NCBI GenBank assembly: GCA_005788145.1
Contig: SXYY01000149.1
Location: 1-27,547 of the forward strand
Source: Bacteroidota bacterium
Lineage (GTDB): Bacteria; Bacteroidota; Bacteroidia; NS11-12g; UBA955
Direction: 5' to 3'
DNA: 27,547 nt
A model generated the notes under the pieces. It did no database searches, had not been told where the DNA came from, and worked only from the letters and a program-made list of their open reading frames with translations. Positions 7,928 through 16,225 of the stretch are shown here, piece after piece; position 1 is the stretch's first letter, and each line of letters begins with the position of its first letter. Made by a program: the position numbers and the translations under genes.

Positions 7928-9085
7928 ATGCCATTTTATCACAAATCTGGATCGATTCCTCCAAAACGCCATACACAGTTTCGCAAACCCGATGGAACAC
8001 TACACTCAGAGGAGTTGGTGAGTACAGAAGGATTTAGCAGTTTGTATTCGTTGATTTACCACTGTCACCCGCCCACATTGGTGAAGAACATCGAACAACC
8101 CTATAGTGTTGAGCCAAAGGTAGCAATGGAAAAGAACATGCAGCATCGCAGCTTTTTAACCTTCAAAACCAAGCCAGAGGAAGATTATATCAAAAGCCGA
8201 AAAACGCTGTTGATGAATAGCGATGTGGCCATGGGTTCGGCTGCACCAACGCAGGGCTTTTCAGACTATTTCTACAAGAATTCAGATGCCGATGAGGTAT
8301 TATTTATCCATGAAGGCACAGGAATATTGAAAACCATCTATGGGAATATCCCCTTTGAATATGGTGATTATCTGGTGATTCCTAGGGGCACAATTTATCA
8401 ATTGCATTTTAACGATAAAGACAATCGCATCTTCTTTGTGGAAAGTCCCACGCCCATACATCCACCCAAGCGGTATCAAAATTCTGTTGGACAATTGATG
8501 GAACATTCTCCTTATTGCGAGCGCGACATCAAATTGCCAGAAAACTTGGAAACCCACGATGAAAAAGGGGAGTTTAGGGTCTTAATCAAAAAACAAGGCC
8601 TGATCTATCCGTATACATATGCCACACACCCCTTTGATGCAGTAGGATGGGATGGCTATTTATATCCGTATGGGTTCAGTATTCACAATTTCGAACCAAT
8701 TACCGGGCGTCTGCACATGCCACCACCGATTCATCAAACCTTTGAGGGTAGAAATTTTGTGATTTGCAGCTTTGTTCCTCGCATGTATGATTATCATCCT
8801 TTGAGCGTTCCGGCACCATACAATCACTCCAACATTGATTCAGATGAAATTCTGTATTATGTGGATGGCGATTTTATGAGCAGGAAACATGTAGAACGGG
8901 GTATGATAAGTTTGCACCCAAAAGGGATACCACACGGCCCTCATCCGGGAACAGTTGAAAAGAGTTTGGGCAAATTGGAAACCAAAGAGCTCGCAGTCAT
9001 GATTGACCCATTCTATCCATTGATGATTACCACGGATGCGATGGAAATGGAAGATCCTGGCTATTGGAAATCTTGGGTAGAATGA
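7928..9085 (+). CDS. hmgA: Homogentisate 1,2-dioxygenase
   Basis: A 385-residue cytoplasmic Fe(II) enzyme that opens the ring of homogentisate to maleylacetoacetate in tyrosine and phenylalanine breakdown. The start MPFYHKSGSIPPKRHTQF is typical of the bacterial form. The iron ligands are visible: His300 in YNHSN, Glu307 in DSDEIL, and His336 in PHGPHPG. The cupin core carries FIHEGTG and YLVIPRGT around 126-155. Length and full set of motifs indicate an intact gene. It stands alone on the plus strand, divergent from the T9SS operon, with 105 bases between the two ATGs. No other tyrosine-pathway gene is adjacent. A -7-like TAGTTTCG lies upstream but matches the consensus imperfectly and lacks a well-spaced TTG. 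Confidence 0.95.
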   Translation: MPFYHKSGSIPPKRHTQFRKPDGTLHSEELVSTEGFSSLYSLIYHCHPPTLVKNIEQPYSVEPKVAMEKNMQHRSFLTFKTKPEEDYIKSRKTLLMNSDVAMGSAAPTQGFSDYFYKNSDADEVLFIHEGTGILKTIYGNIPFEYGDYLVIPRGTIYQLHFNDKDNRIFFVESPTPIHPPKRYQNSVGQLMEHSPYCERDIKLPENLETHDEKGEFRVLIKKQGLIYPYTYATHPFDAVGWDGYLYPYGFSIHNFEPITGRLHMPPPIHQTFEGRNFVICSFVPRMYDYHPLSVPAPYNHSNIDSDEILYYVDGDFMSRKHVERGMISLHPKGIPHGPHPGTVEKSLGKLETKELAVMIDPFYPLMITTDAMEMEDPGYWKSWVE

Positions 9086-9165
9086 TGAACTATGCGATTT
9101 AATTAGCATCGTACATGTTTATGTTCTTTTGTTTCATAATTTACATTATGTTAAATTGAAGGAAA

Positions 9166-9190
9166 CAATAAAAGTCGGATCTCTCCGACT
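9166..9190 (-). terminator. Rho-independent terminator of the gyrA-TPR operon
   Basis: On the minus strand AGTCGGA pairs with TCCGACT around a GAGA loop (9190-9173), a perfect 7-bp stem, followed by the U-rich TTTATTGTTT. It lies about 21 bases after the TPR gene stop. On the plus strand the hairpin is not followed by a T run, so it probably does not serve the dioxygenase gene. Confidence 0.7.
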
Positions 9191-9211
9191 CTCATTGTAA
9201 TGATCATGCGT

Positions 9212-10423
9212 TTATTCCATTCCTTTTATCAACGAAGCATATTTGTCCGCTCCTGCTGTGTCTCCTATTTCTAGACACGCTGACTTCAAGGCTTTACAAA
9301 TGTTAATTTGATCGGTTGTTGAATAATCCACATTGTCCAATGCGCGCTCCAAATATTTCCTGGCATCTGTAAACAACATCTTCAACTCTTCATCCACCAA
9401 TTTCTTCTTCGCGCCTACCGCAGCACTTCGTTTGTCGTAGAGCTTGCGACTTTCGTATTTCATCAAGGATAGTCCCAAGTTAAAATTCGCATCATAATTG
9501 AATTCATCCAACTCTACTGCCTTACGGTAATCTGCAATGGCAGCGTCGTACTTTGCTTGATTCTCATTCAGGTATGCCCGTGTGTAGTACAAGCGACTGT
9601 TTGGTTCTATTTCGATTTGACGATCAACATCGGCATACAAGCGTTGTTCTTGCTTAATTCCCACGAAGAAATTGACCAAAATTTGGAACATCGCATCGCT
9701 GTTGTTTGATGCTGTCAATGCTGTACGAATACAATTTTCAGCTTTCGCAGTGTCATTGATGCTCAAATACGCTTTGGATAAGCCTTCCACCACCGCAGGA
9801 ACGGTATTTCCTTTATCCACAAGTCCTTGTAGAATGTCAATTTTCCTCGACTTGTCACTGTGCAAAGAAGCAACCTGAGCGTATGTCTCTGTCAAACTGG
9901 CTTTGGTGATTTTGTTATTCGCCAAATTGTTCGACATTGCAGTATCCAAGTAATCGTACACCCCTATCAATTCTGCGTAATAAATACACAGGGTATCATA
10001 GCTTTTGGTAGCGAAAAATGAAATGGCTTCATTGTATCCGGCGGCAAATGCATTTCCAGCCAATGCGGTACCATTCTCTCTTTCCTCGGCCTTCTTGGGC
10101 ATGGTGCTCTCATGGAATTTGCGAATGGAAATCATGGCCTCCAATCCTGCGCCATCCGTAAGCCCCTTCAATAGTTCATTGTTTTTGGCGCCGGCAATTC
10201 TCGCGTAAATATCGCTGCGCACCAAATACATCTTCGGCAATTCTGCAGACTTCGGGTTGATTTTGGCCTTATCGATTTCTTCTTTGGCCGTAATCAAATC
10301 CTCTACAGAATTGCTCATCAACGCGTATTCAGCAGAGTTGACAGCTTTGATTTGAGCGGTGCTGCATTGGGCAAAACCTAGGGTTAACGCAATGCCAAGT
10401 GTAGATTTGAATAACTTATTCAT
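9212..10423 (-). CDS. Secreted TPR-repeat protein downstream of gyrA
   Basis: A 403-residue exported, helix-rich protein. The signal peptide NKLFKSTLGIALTLGFAQCSTAQ probably ends at about residue 24; Cys20 (FAQC) makes a lipoprotein possible but less likely. Tetratricopeptide repeats are clearest at about 275-330: LYYTRAYLNENQAKYDAAI and KAVELDEFNYDANFNLGLS. The earlier part is more diverged. The ATG overlaps the last 8 bases of gyrA in another frame (GATGAATAA), so translation is probably coupled. A secreted TPR protein after gyrA occurs in other Bacteroidota as far as I recall. Its role is unknown; protein-protein scaffolding in the periplasm is the usual guess for such repeats. Confidence 0.88.
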   Translation of the reverse strand: MNKLFKSTLGIALTLGFAQCSTAQIKAVNSAEYALMSNSVEDLITAKEEIDKAKINPKSAELPKMYLVRSDIYARIAGAKNNELLKGLTDGAGLEAMISIRKFHESTMPKKAEERENGTALAGNAFAAGYNEAISFFATKSYDTLCIYYAELIGVYDYLDTAMSNNLANNKITKASLTETYAQVASLHSDKSRKIDILQGLVDKGNTVPAVVEGLSKAYLSINDTAKAENCIRTALTASNNSDAMFQILVNFFVGIKQEQRLYADVDRQIEIEPNSRLYYTRAYLNENQAKYDAAIADYRKAVELDEFNYDANFNLGLSLMKYESRKLYDKRSAAVGAKKKLVDEELKMLFTDARKYLERALDNVDYSTTDQINICKALKSACLEIGDTAGADKYASLIKGME

Positions 10424-12983
10424 CGTTTTGAGGTGTTTCGTTTTCGGTGGTTATTTCTGGAGTGCTACCCTCACCTGCATCTACACCTTCAATGAATTCG
10501 GCCGCTGATTCTTCATCTTCGTCCTCTTCCTTGGGTGACTTTGCCAAACCTGCGATGGAATCCGAACCTTTCAGGTTAATCAGCCTTACCCCTTGCGTGG
10601 CACGACCCATAACCCTCAATTTGTCAATCGCCAATCGAATGGTTAATCCACTCTTACAGATGATCATCAAACCATCCTCATCGGTTACCGACAGAATTCC
10701 TACCAAGCTTCCGGTTTTTTCCGTGATTGAGATGGTTTTAACTCCTTTTCCTCCCCTACCTGTGATTCGATAGTCCTCCAGATCAGTGCGTTTACCATAT
10801 CCTTTTTCACTCAAAACCAAAATGGTGGCTTCACTCTTCCTTGGATTTACACAAACCATGCCAATTACTTCATCCTCGGCTGACTCAAGTGTTACGCCCC
10901 GCACACCCGCTGCCGTTCTACCCATCGGACGAACTTTGGCTTCAGGGAAACGGATGGCCTTACCTTGCTTCTTGGCGATAATCACTTCACTATCTCCGTC
11001 CGTCAAACAAGCCTGTAACAATTCATCGCCGTCACGCACCGTTATTGCATTGATACCATTGGTGCGGGGACGACTGTATGCTTCAAGCGATGTCTTTTTA
11101 ACAACCCCTAGTTTGGTTACCATGATGATGAAATTGTTTTCCAGGTATTCTGGATCCTTCAAATTCATCACGTTGAGGTATGCTTTTACCTTGTCGTCGT
11201 TTGGAATACTGATCAAATTCTGTATCGGTCTACCTTTGGTTGCTTTTTGTCCCTCTGGAATCTCATAAACCTTCAACCAGAAACAGCGTCCTTGCTCGGT
11301 AAATAACAGCAAGTAATTGTGCGTTGAGGCAATAAACAGATGTTCTACGAAGTCGGCATCCCTGTGCGAAACACCCCGTAATCCTTTGCCTCCACGATTC
11401 TGCTCTTTGTATTCGCTCAATTGTGTACGCTTGATGTAGCCCATGTGTGAAATGGTAATCACCACTTCTTCGTTGGGAATCAAATCTTCAATATTGAACT
11501 CACCTGCACTGAATTCGATGTTGGTGCGACGTACATCGCCGTATTTTTCTTTGATTTCCGCGATTTCCGACTTGATGATTTCCATGCGCAATTCTTCAGA
11601 AGCCAATACACTTTCGTAGTATTCGATTTCTTTCAATACGGCATTATACTCTTCACGAATCTTGTCGATTTCAAGGCCTGTCAAACGCTGTAGACGCATT
11701 TCCAGGATGGCTTTTGATTGGATTTCCGACAAACCAAATTGGCTCATCAAACCTTCTTTCGCTGCATCTGGGGTGCGACTCTCACGAATCAACTTGATTA
11801 CTGCATCGAGATTATCCAACGCAATGATCAAACCTTCCAAAATGTGGATCCGCTTACGAGCTTCATCCAACAAATACTGGGTTCTGCGCTGCACAATCTC
11901 ATGACGGTGATTCACATAATGCTTAATCATGTCTTTGAGATTCAACATCTCTGGACGACCAGCTACCAAAGCGATATTGTTCACGGAGAAACTGCTTTGT
12001 AAAGGCGTATATTTATACAATTGGTTTAGGATGATATTGGGAATTGCATCGCGCTTCAATTCAAACACAATTCTCATACCTTGCCTACCGCTCTCGTCTC
12101 TAACCGCAGAAATACCATCAATGACCTTTTCATTGATCAGGTCCACCGTTTTAATGATAATCTGCGATGGAGTCACTTGATACGGCACCTCCGTAACAAC
12201 AACCATTTCTTTTCCTGTATGTGTTACCTCAACTTCTGCTTTCCCACGCATCACCACACGACCCCTACCGGTTTCGAAAGCATCTTTGATACCCTCTACC
12301 CCGTAGATGGTTCCACCAGTTGGAAAATCAGGGCCTTTGATGAAATTCATCAATTCTGAAATTTCAATATCTTTATTCTCGATGTATGCGATTACACCTT
12401 CACACACCTCCGTCAAATTGTGTGGCGCCATGTTTGTAGCCATACCCACAGCGATACCACTTGCACCATTCACCAACAAATTGGGAATTTTCGCTGGCAT
12501 CACAGAGGGCTCTTCCAAGCTTTCATCGAAGTTGGGTCTGAAATCAACTGTGTTTTTGTCGATATCCACCATCATCTCCTCTGCAATTTTGCGCAAACGA
12601 GCCTCAGTGTAACGCATCGCTGCCGGCGGATCACCATCGATTGAACCGAAGTTACCCTGTCCGTCTACAAATGGATAACGCAAACTCCAGTCCTGCGCCA
12701 TACGCACCATGGTGTCGTATACTGAGCTGTCACCATGTGGGTGATACTTACCCAAAACTTCTCCTACGATACGGGCTGATTTCTTGTGCGCACGATTTGA
12801 AGCGAGGCCCAATTCAGTCATTCCGTATAATACCCTTCTGTGTACGGGTTTTAAACCATCTCTTACGTCAGGCAATGCCCGAGAAACAATCACCGACATC
12901 GAATAATCGATGTAGGCTGTTTTCATTTCATCCTCAATGTTGATGGAGATAATTCTTTCTTTGTTTTCGTTTAACTCATCCAT
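10416..12983 (-). CDS. gyrA: DNA gyrase subunit A
   Basis: An 855-residue type II topoisomerase subunit that cuts and rejoins DNA and, with GyrB, introduces negative supercoils. Motifs in order: SRALPDVRDGLKPVHRRVLY near 34-53; GKYHPHGDSSVYD (79-90); AAMRYTE with catalytic Tyr125; GNFGSIDGD; the coiled-coil gate near 370-480; and a C-terminal beta-pinwheel with a GyrA box (QNRGGKG, about 528-534). The box marks GyrA rather than ParC; the usual QRRGGKG has Asn for the first Arg. The quinolone-determining positions equivalent to E. coli Ser83 and Asp87 are Ser86 and Asp90, so wild-type. The tail is acidic (EEDEDEE). I chose ATG at 12983; a TTG at 12995 would add four residues. Confidence 0.97.
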   Translation of the reverse strand: MDELNENKERIISINIEDEMKTAYIDYSMSVIVSRALPDVRDGLKPVHRRVLYGMTELGLASNRAHKKSARIVGEVLGKYHPHGDSSVYDTMVRMAQDWSLRYPFVDGQGNFGSIDGDPPAAMRYTEARLRKIAEEMMVDIDKNTVDFRPNFDESLEEPSVMPAKIPNLLVNGASGIAVGMATNMAPHNLTEVCEGVIAYIENKDIEISELMNFIKGPDFPTGGTIYGVEGIKDAFETGRGRVVMRGKAEVEVTHTGKEMVVVTEVPYQVTPSQIIIKTVDLINEKVIDGISAVRDESGRQGMRIVFELKRDAIPNIILNQLYKYTPLQSSFSVNNIALVAGRPEMLNLKDMIKHYVNHRHEIVQRRTQYLLDEARKRIHILEGLIIALDNLDAVIKLIRESRTPDAAKEGLMSQFGLSEIQSKAILEMRLQRLTGLEIDKIREEYNAVLKEIEYYESVLASEELRMEIIKSEIAEIKEKYGDVRRTNIEFSAGEFNIEDLIPNEEVVITISHMGYIKRTQLSEYKEQNRGGKGLRGVSHRDADFVEHLFIASTHNYLLLFTEQGRCFWLKVYEIPEGQKATKGRPIQNLISIPNDDKVKAYLNVMNLKDPEYLENNFIIMVTKLGVVKKTSLEAYSRPRTNGINAITVRDGDELLQACLTDGDSEVIIAKKQGKAIRFPEAKVRPMGRTAAGVRGVTLESAEDEVIGMVCVNPRKSEATILVLSEKGYGKRTDLEDYRITGRGGKGVKTISITEKTGSLVGILSVTDEDGLMIICKSGLTIRLAIDKLRVMGRATQGVRLINLKGSDSIAGLAKSPKEEDEDEESAAEFIEGVDAGEGSTPEITTENETPQNDE

Positions 12984-13065
12984 GGAAATTGTCAATAATA
13001 CAAATTACGCTGAAACACCATCAAAACTGAAGAAAGTGCCCTTGATGTTGCCCACAAATTTTATA

Positions 13066-13086
13066 CATTTTGGGTCCATTTTGGGT
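13066..13086. repeat. Tandem 10-bp direct repeat upstream of gyrA
   Basis: CATTTTGGGT occurs at 13066-13075 and again at 13077-13086, an 11-base period that places both copies on the same face of the helix. It lies 83-103 bases upstream of the gyrA ATG, after the M16 terminator. It could be an operator or activator site; no regulator is identified. Confidence 0.5.
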
Positions 13087-13103
13087 TGAATTTCAAGCCG
13101 ATC

Positions 13104-13155
13104 AAAAAACGCCATAAAGCAGAAAGGGAAGGTTGCCCTTCCCTTTCTGCTTTAT
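13104..13155 (-). terminator. Strong hairpin terminator after the M16 peptidase gene
   Basis: Two perfect 19-base arms (13114-13132 and 13137-13155) are separated by a 4-base loop. On the minus strand the stem is followed by GGCGTTTTTTG, so it suits a terminator for the M16 gene, whose stop is about 15 bases upstream. The stem is unusually long and perfect for a simple terminator. Confidence 0.75.
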
Positions 13156-13170
13156 CGATTTAAAACGGTC

Positions 13171-16116
13171 TTATTTACGCAAATCCGCAGGGGGATTGTA
13201 CGGTGTTTTTTTCTTCGGCAACGTTGTGCTACCAGCCTTTAAATACTTGATTTTGCCGGCGCCGGTGGGCTCCAATACTTGCATTTTTCCAAGTCCTAAA
13301 GTTTCCAATTTGGGTTGAACCTCCAACAAGTCACCCGCAACAACCACAACCATGTTGTCAAGGTTCAGTTGCTCCTTGGCCAGTGAACTTACTTGCTCTT
13401 TGGTCATACTCTGCAAGACCCTCAATTGCTGGTCTGCATAATCCACAGGCAAATTGCGGTTGGCCATCTGCAAGATGTAACCTGCTTTTTGTCCGATAGA
13501 CTCGTATTCCAACGCTTCACTCGCAACCAAAGCGGACTTGGTGAAGGCAAATTCTTCATCCGTGATTCCATTGTTTTTGTATCGAACCAACTCATCAATG
13601 ATTTCAACGATTGCACTATCAGTGGCTCTGGCTTTCACGCCCGCGGAGATGGTATATGTACCTGGCAAATCTTTGTAAGACGCTGAGAAACCACCGCGAA
13701 TACCGTATGTCCATGCCTTGTCTTCGCGAATATTCAAGTTCAAGCGACTATTGAAGTTACCGGCCAATGCAAAGTTCATTACACTGTTTTGGAAGAACTT
13801 ACCCGTGGCATCATATGGCAAAGATTTGAATCCAACATAAATGTCGCTCTGGTCCGCGTCTGTGTATTTAACCCCGAACAATTGCGGTGTTTCTACATTC
13901 AGAGCGGGAGTCGGCTTGGGAATGGTTACATTTTTCTTTTCCCAATTCTTCAAGAATGCGAATTTGCTATCAACTTCCGCAGCGGTAAGAGGCCCTACAA
14001 CCACCATTTTGGTCATGTTGGGCGCATAATTGGCATTGTAATAGGCTTTGCAATGAGCCATGGTTACTTTGTCGTAATCTTCGGCCAAAACAGACGTACC
14101 TAATGCATTGTCACCATTCATCAAACGCTTCCATGCATTAGAAGCTCCCACACTGCGATTTCTCAATGAACTGTTTGCTCCTTCCTTTGCACGAGACTTG
14201 CCCTTTTTGAATTCAGCCTCATCCCAACGGGGCTTGAACATCATTTCTTCCAACAAAGCCACTGCGGCGTCCAGGTTTTCTTTTTCGCATGACAATGTGA
14301 TGCTGGTACCTGTAGAGTTTGCACCAAAGCCGATATTCACACCTAATTTCTCAAACTCTTTTTCCAATTCAGTGGGCGTACGTAAAGCCGTTCCGGTTTC
14401 CATCGCGCTGGCGAGTAATTCTGCAGTTCCCTTCGGAACGATTTTACCATCTTCCAACAAACGACCACCTTCCATATTCAATTGCACAATGACACGGGGT
14501 GTTTCATCAAAATATGTTGACCAAATCTCCAAACCGTTGGGCAGAATGTTCTTTTCTACCTTTGGTGTTTTCGCCGAAGTGATGGCTTTGGGTTGAGGGC
14601 GTTGACTGCGATCAAAATTGTCTTTCACTTTGCGCAATGTCAAACCGTTGTATTCAGCCTCTGATATCGCACTTTTAAAGCCTGCATTGGGGTTTACACT
14701 CTGATACTTGGGCTTCTCTGCATCATCTGCAACCTGTGCGGGTGTAATAATGACAGTAGAAGAGAATTTGTTCTTGATGTAGCGCTCATACACACGCAAG
14801 ATATCGGCTTTGGTCAATTTTCTGTAACGGTTGGCGTCATCTTCTAGGTTGTAGCTGCTACCATCAGCATTTTTGGCATCTAGGTACCAGAAGGCGCTCA
14901 AATAGTTGGCTTTTGTGCTCACATCTTCCAATCCGCTTGAGTAGTTACTCAAAATGTTGGTTTTGGCGCGATCCAAATCCTCATCGGTGAATCCAACGAT
15001 ACCGAATGAATCGATGGTTGACTTCAGCATTTGCTGCAACTTAGGAATGTCGGAATAGGGATAACCCACCACTGTGAAAGAAAATTCACCCGCCAATTCA
15101 TGGTTGATCATGCTCAGTGGGTTGTTTGATGCATCTGCTTGCAATGCCCACTCGGCATCCACGAATTTTTTGTAAATGGTTGAATTTCTTGTACCACCCA
15201 TCAAATAGGCCAATACATCCAATGCTGCTTCATCAGGATGACCAACGGGCACTCCCACAAATGTTGAGTAAACGAGGGGTACATAGGCGTTGCCATCTGG
15301 ATAAGTCATAACCCTATTTTCCTTCAATCGCACGGGAGGTACAGATTGCTTTTTCACTTCTGGACCACGTTGAATTGAACCAAAGTATTTATCTACCCAA
15401 GCCACAACCTCGTTGCTGTTTACATCACCAGAAACGATGATACATGCGTTATTGGGGCCATACCAACGCAAGAAAAAGTTTTTTAAATCATTGCTATCGG
15501 CTCGATCCAAATCGTCAACAAAACCAATGGTAGACCAGCTATAAGGGTGTTCTTTCGGATACAGTTCCTGGTCTTTCACCTCCATCAAGAAGCCGTAAGG
15601 CACATTGTAGCGTTGATCTTTTTCGTTCTTTACGGTGCTTCGCTGAATTTCGAATTTCTTGTTGGTGAACGCCTCTAAGAAACAACCCATACGATCCGCC
15701 TCCATCCAAAGGGCTGTTTCGGTAAAATTGCTAGGGAATGTTTCTATGTAAACTGTTCTGTCGCGTGTGGTATTACCGTTTACATCGCCACCATAGTTCT
15801 TGATGATTTTAAAATGCTCTTCATCAGCCACGTGCTGCGAACCTTGGAACAACATATGTTCAAAGAAGTGTGCAAAACCTGATTTCCCACGGGTTTCACG
15901 GGCAGACCCAACATGATACGTTACATTCAAATGCGCAACGGGATCACTGTGATCTTCACTTACAATCAAGGTGAGTCCGTTGGGATACTGATACTTTGTG
16001 TAAGGGACAATGAGTTTTCCTGGTTGAGCATCAACCTTTTCAATGAGTGTTGCTTGGGCTTGCGCAGTGGGAACTAGTGACCACAAAGCGAAACCTATCA
16101 GAAACAGTTTTTTCAT
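13171..16116 (-). CDS. Two-domain M16 zinc metallopeptidase, exported
   Basis: A 981-residue periplasmic or surface peptidase of the pitrilysin/insulinase family. The signal peptide is MKKLFLIGFALWSLVPTAQA, cut near residue 20. The first half carries the inverted zinc motif HFFEH (His83, Glu86, His87), and Glu165 in KNEKDQR is the likely third ligand, so it should be active. The second half, from about 510, repeats the fold without the motif (GTAELLASAMETGT, CEKENLDAAVALLEEM), as in other long bacterial M16 proteins in which two M16 units close into a chamber. It is probably a single-gene transcript: it has its own -7 element upstream and a strong hairpin after it. It is intact and of usual length. 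It probably degrades peptides; the exact substrate cannot be told. Confidence 0.94.
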   Translation of the reverse strand: MKKLFLIGFALWSLVPTAQAQATLIEKVDAQPGKLIVPYTKYQYPNGLTLIVSEDHSDPVAHLNVTYHVGSARETRGKSGFAHFFEHMLFQGSQHVADEEHFKIIKNYGGDVNGNTTRDRTVYIETFPSNFTETALWMEADRMGCFLEAFTNKKFEIQRSTVKNEKDQRYNVPYGFLMEVKDQELYPKEHPYSWSTIGFVDDLDRADSNDLKNFFLRWYGPNNACIIVSGDVNSNEVVAWVDKYFGSIQRGPEVKKQSVPPVRLKENRVMTYPDGNAYVPLVYSTFVGVPVGHPDEAALDVLAYLMGGTRNSTIYKKFVDAEWALQADASNNPLSMINHELAGEFSFTVVGYPYSDIPKLQQMLKSTIDSFGIVGFTDEDLDRAKTNILSNYSSGLEDVSTKANYLSAFWYLDAKNADGSSYNLEDDANRYRKLTKADILRVYERYIKNKFSSTVIITPAQVADDAEKPKYQSVNPNAGFKSAISEAEYNGLTLRKVKDNFDRSQRPQPKAITSAKTPKVEKNILPNGLEIWSTYFDETPRVIVQLNMEGGRLLEDGKIVPKGTAELLASAMETGTALRTPTELEKEFEKLGVNIGFGANSTGTSITLSCEKENLDAAVALLEEMMFKPRWDEAEFKKGKSRAKEGANSSLRNRSVGASNAWKRLMNGDNALGTSVLAEDYDKVTMAHCKAYYNANYAPNMTKMVVVGPLTAAEVDSKFAFLKNWEKKNVTIPKPTPALNVETPQLFGVKYTDADQSDIYVGFKSLPYDATGKFFQNSVMNFALAGNFNSRLNLNIREDKAWTYGIRGGFSASYKDLPGTYTISAGVKARATDSAIVEIIDELVRYKNNGITDEEFAFTKSALVASEALEYESIGQKAGYILQMANRNLPVDYADQQLRVLQSMTKEQVSSLAKEQLNLDNMVVVVAGDLLEVQPKLETLGLGKMQVLEPTGAGKIKYLKAGSTTLPKKKTPYNPPADLRK

Positions 16117-16123
16117 AAGTACA

Positions 16124-16131
16124 CAAATGTA
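16124..16131 (-). promoter_or_regulatory. Putative -7 element (TACATTTG) of the M16 gene
   Basis: TACATTTG on the minus strand ends seven bases before the M16 ATG and matches TAnnTTTG exactly. The -33 region, 20 bases upstream, reads TTT rather than TTG, so the promoter is weaker or less certain. A very short leader is predicted. Confidence 0.5.
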
Positions 16132-16225
16132 ATGATTTAGAGGTTTTCCTTAAAATGGAATAGACCAATGCACGAAAATATTCGGCTATTTTTTGCTCGG
16201 CTAACACGCGAAAGTTTGGACAGTA

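Noticed and set aside
10447..11268. Two long plus-strand open frames (108 and 160 codons) opposite gyrA
   Set aside because: They are antisense to a fully conserved gyrA, low in complexity, and have no recognisable domain or start signal.
12900..12995. Quinolone-resistance change in gyrA
   Set aside because: The residues equivalent to E. coli Ser83 and Asp87 are Ser and Asp; the neighbouring Ser for Ala84 is not a known resistance change by itself.
14108..14596. A 162-codon plus-strand open frame opposite the M16 peptidase gene
   Set aside because: It lies entirely inside an intact peptidase gene on the other strand and shows no motif.
16182..16203. TCGGCTA repeated twice, 15 bases apart, after uvrA
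   Set aside because: It is a direct repeat with no complementary arm, so it is not a terminator, and seven bases can recur by chance.
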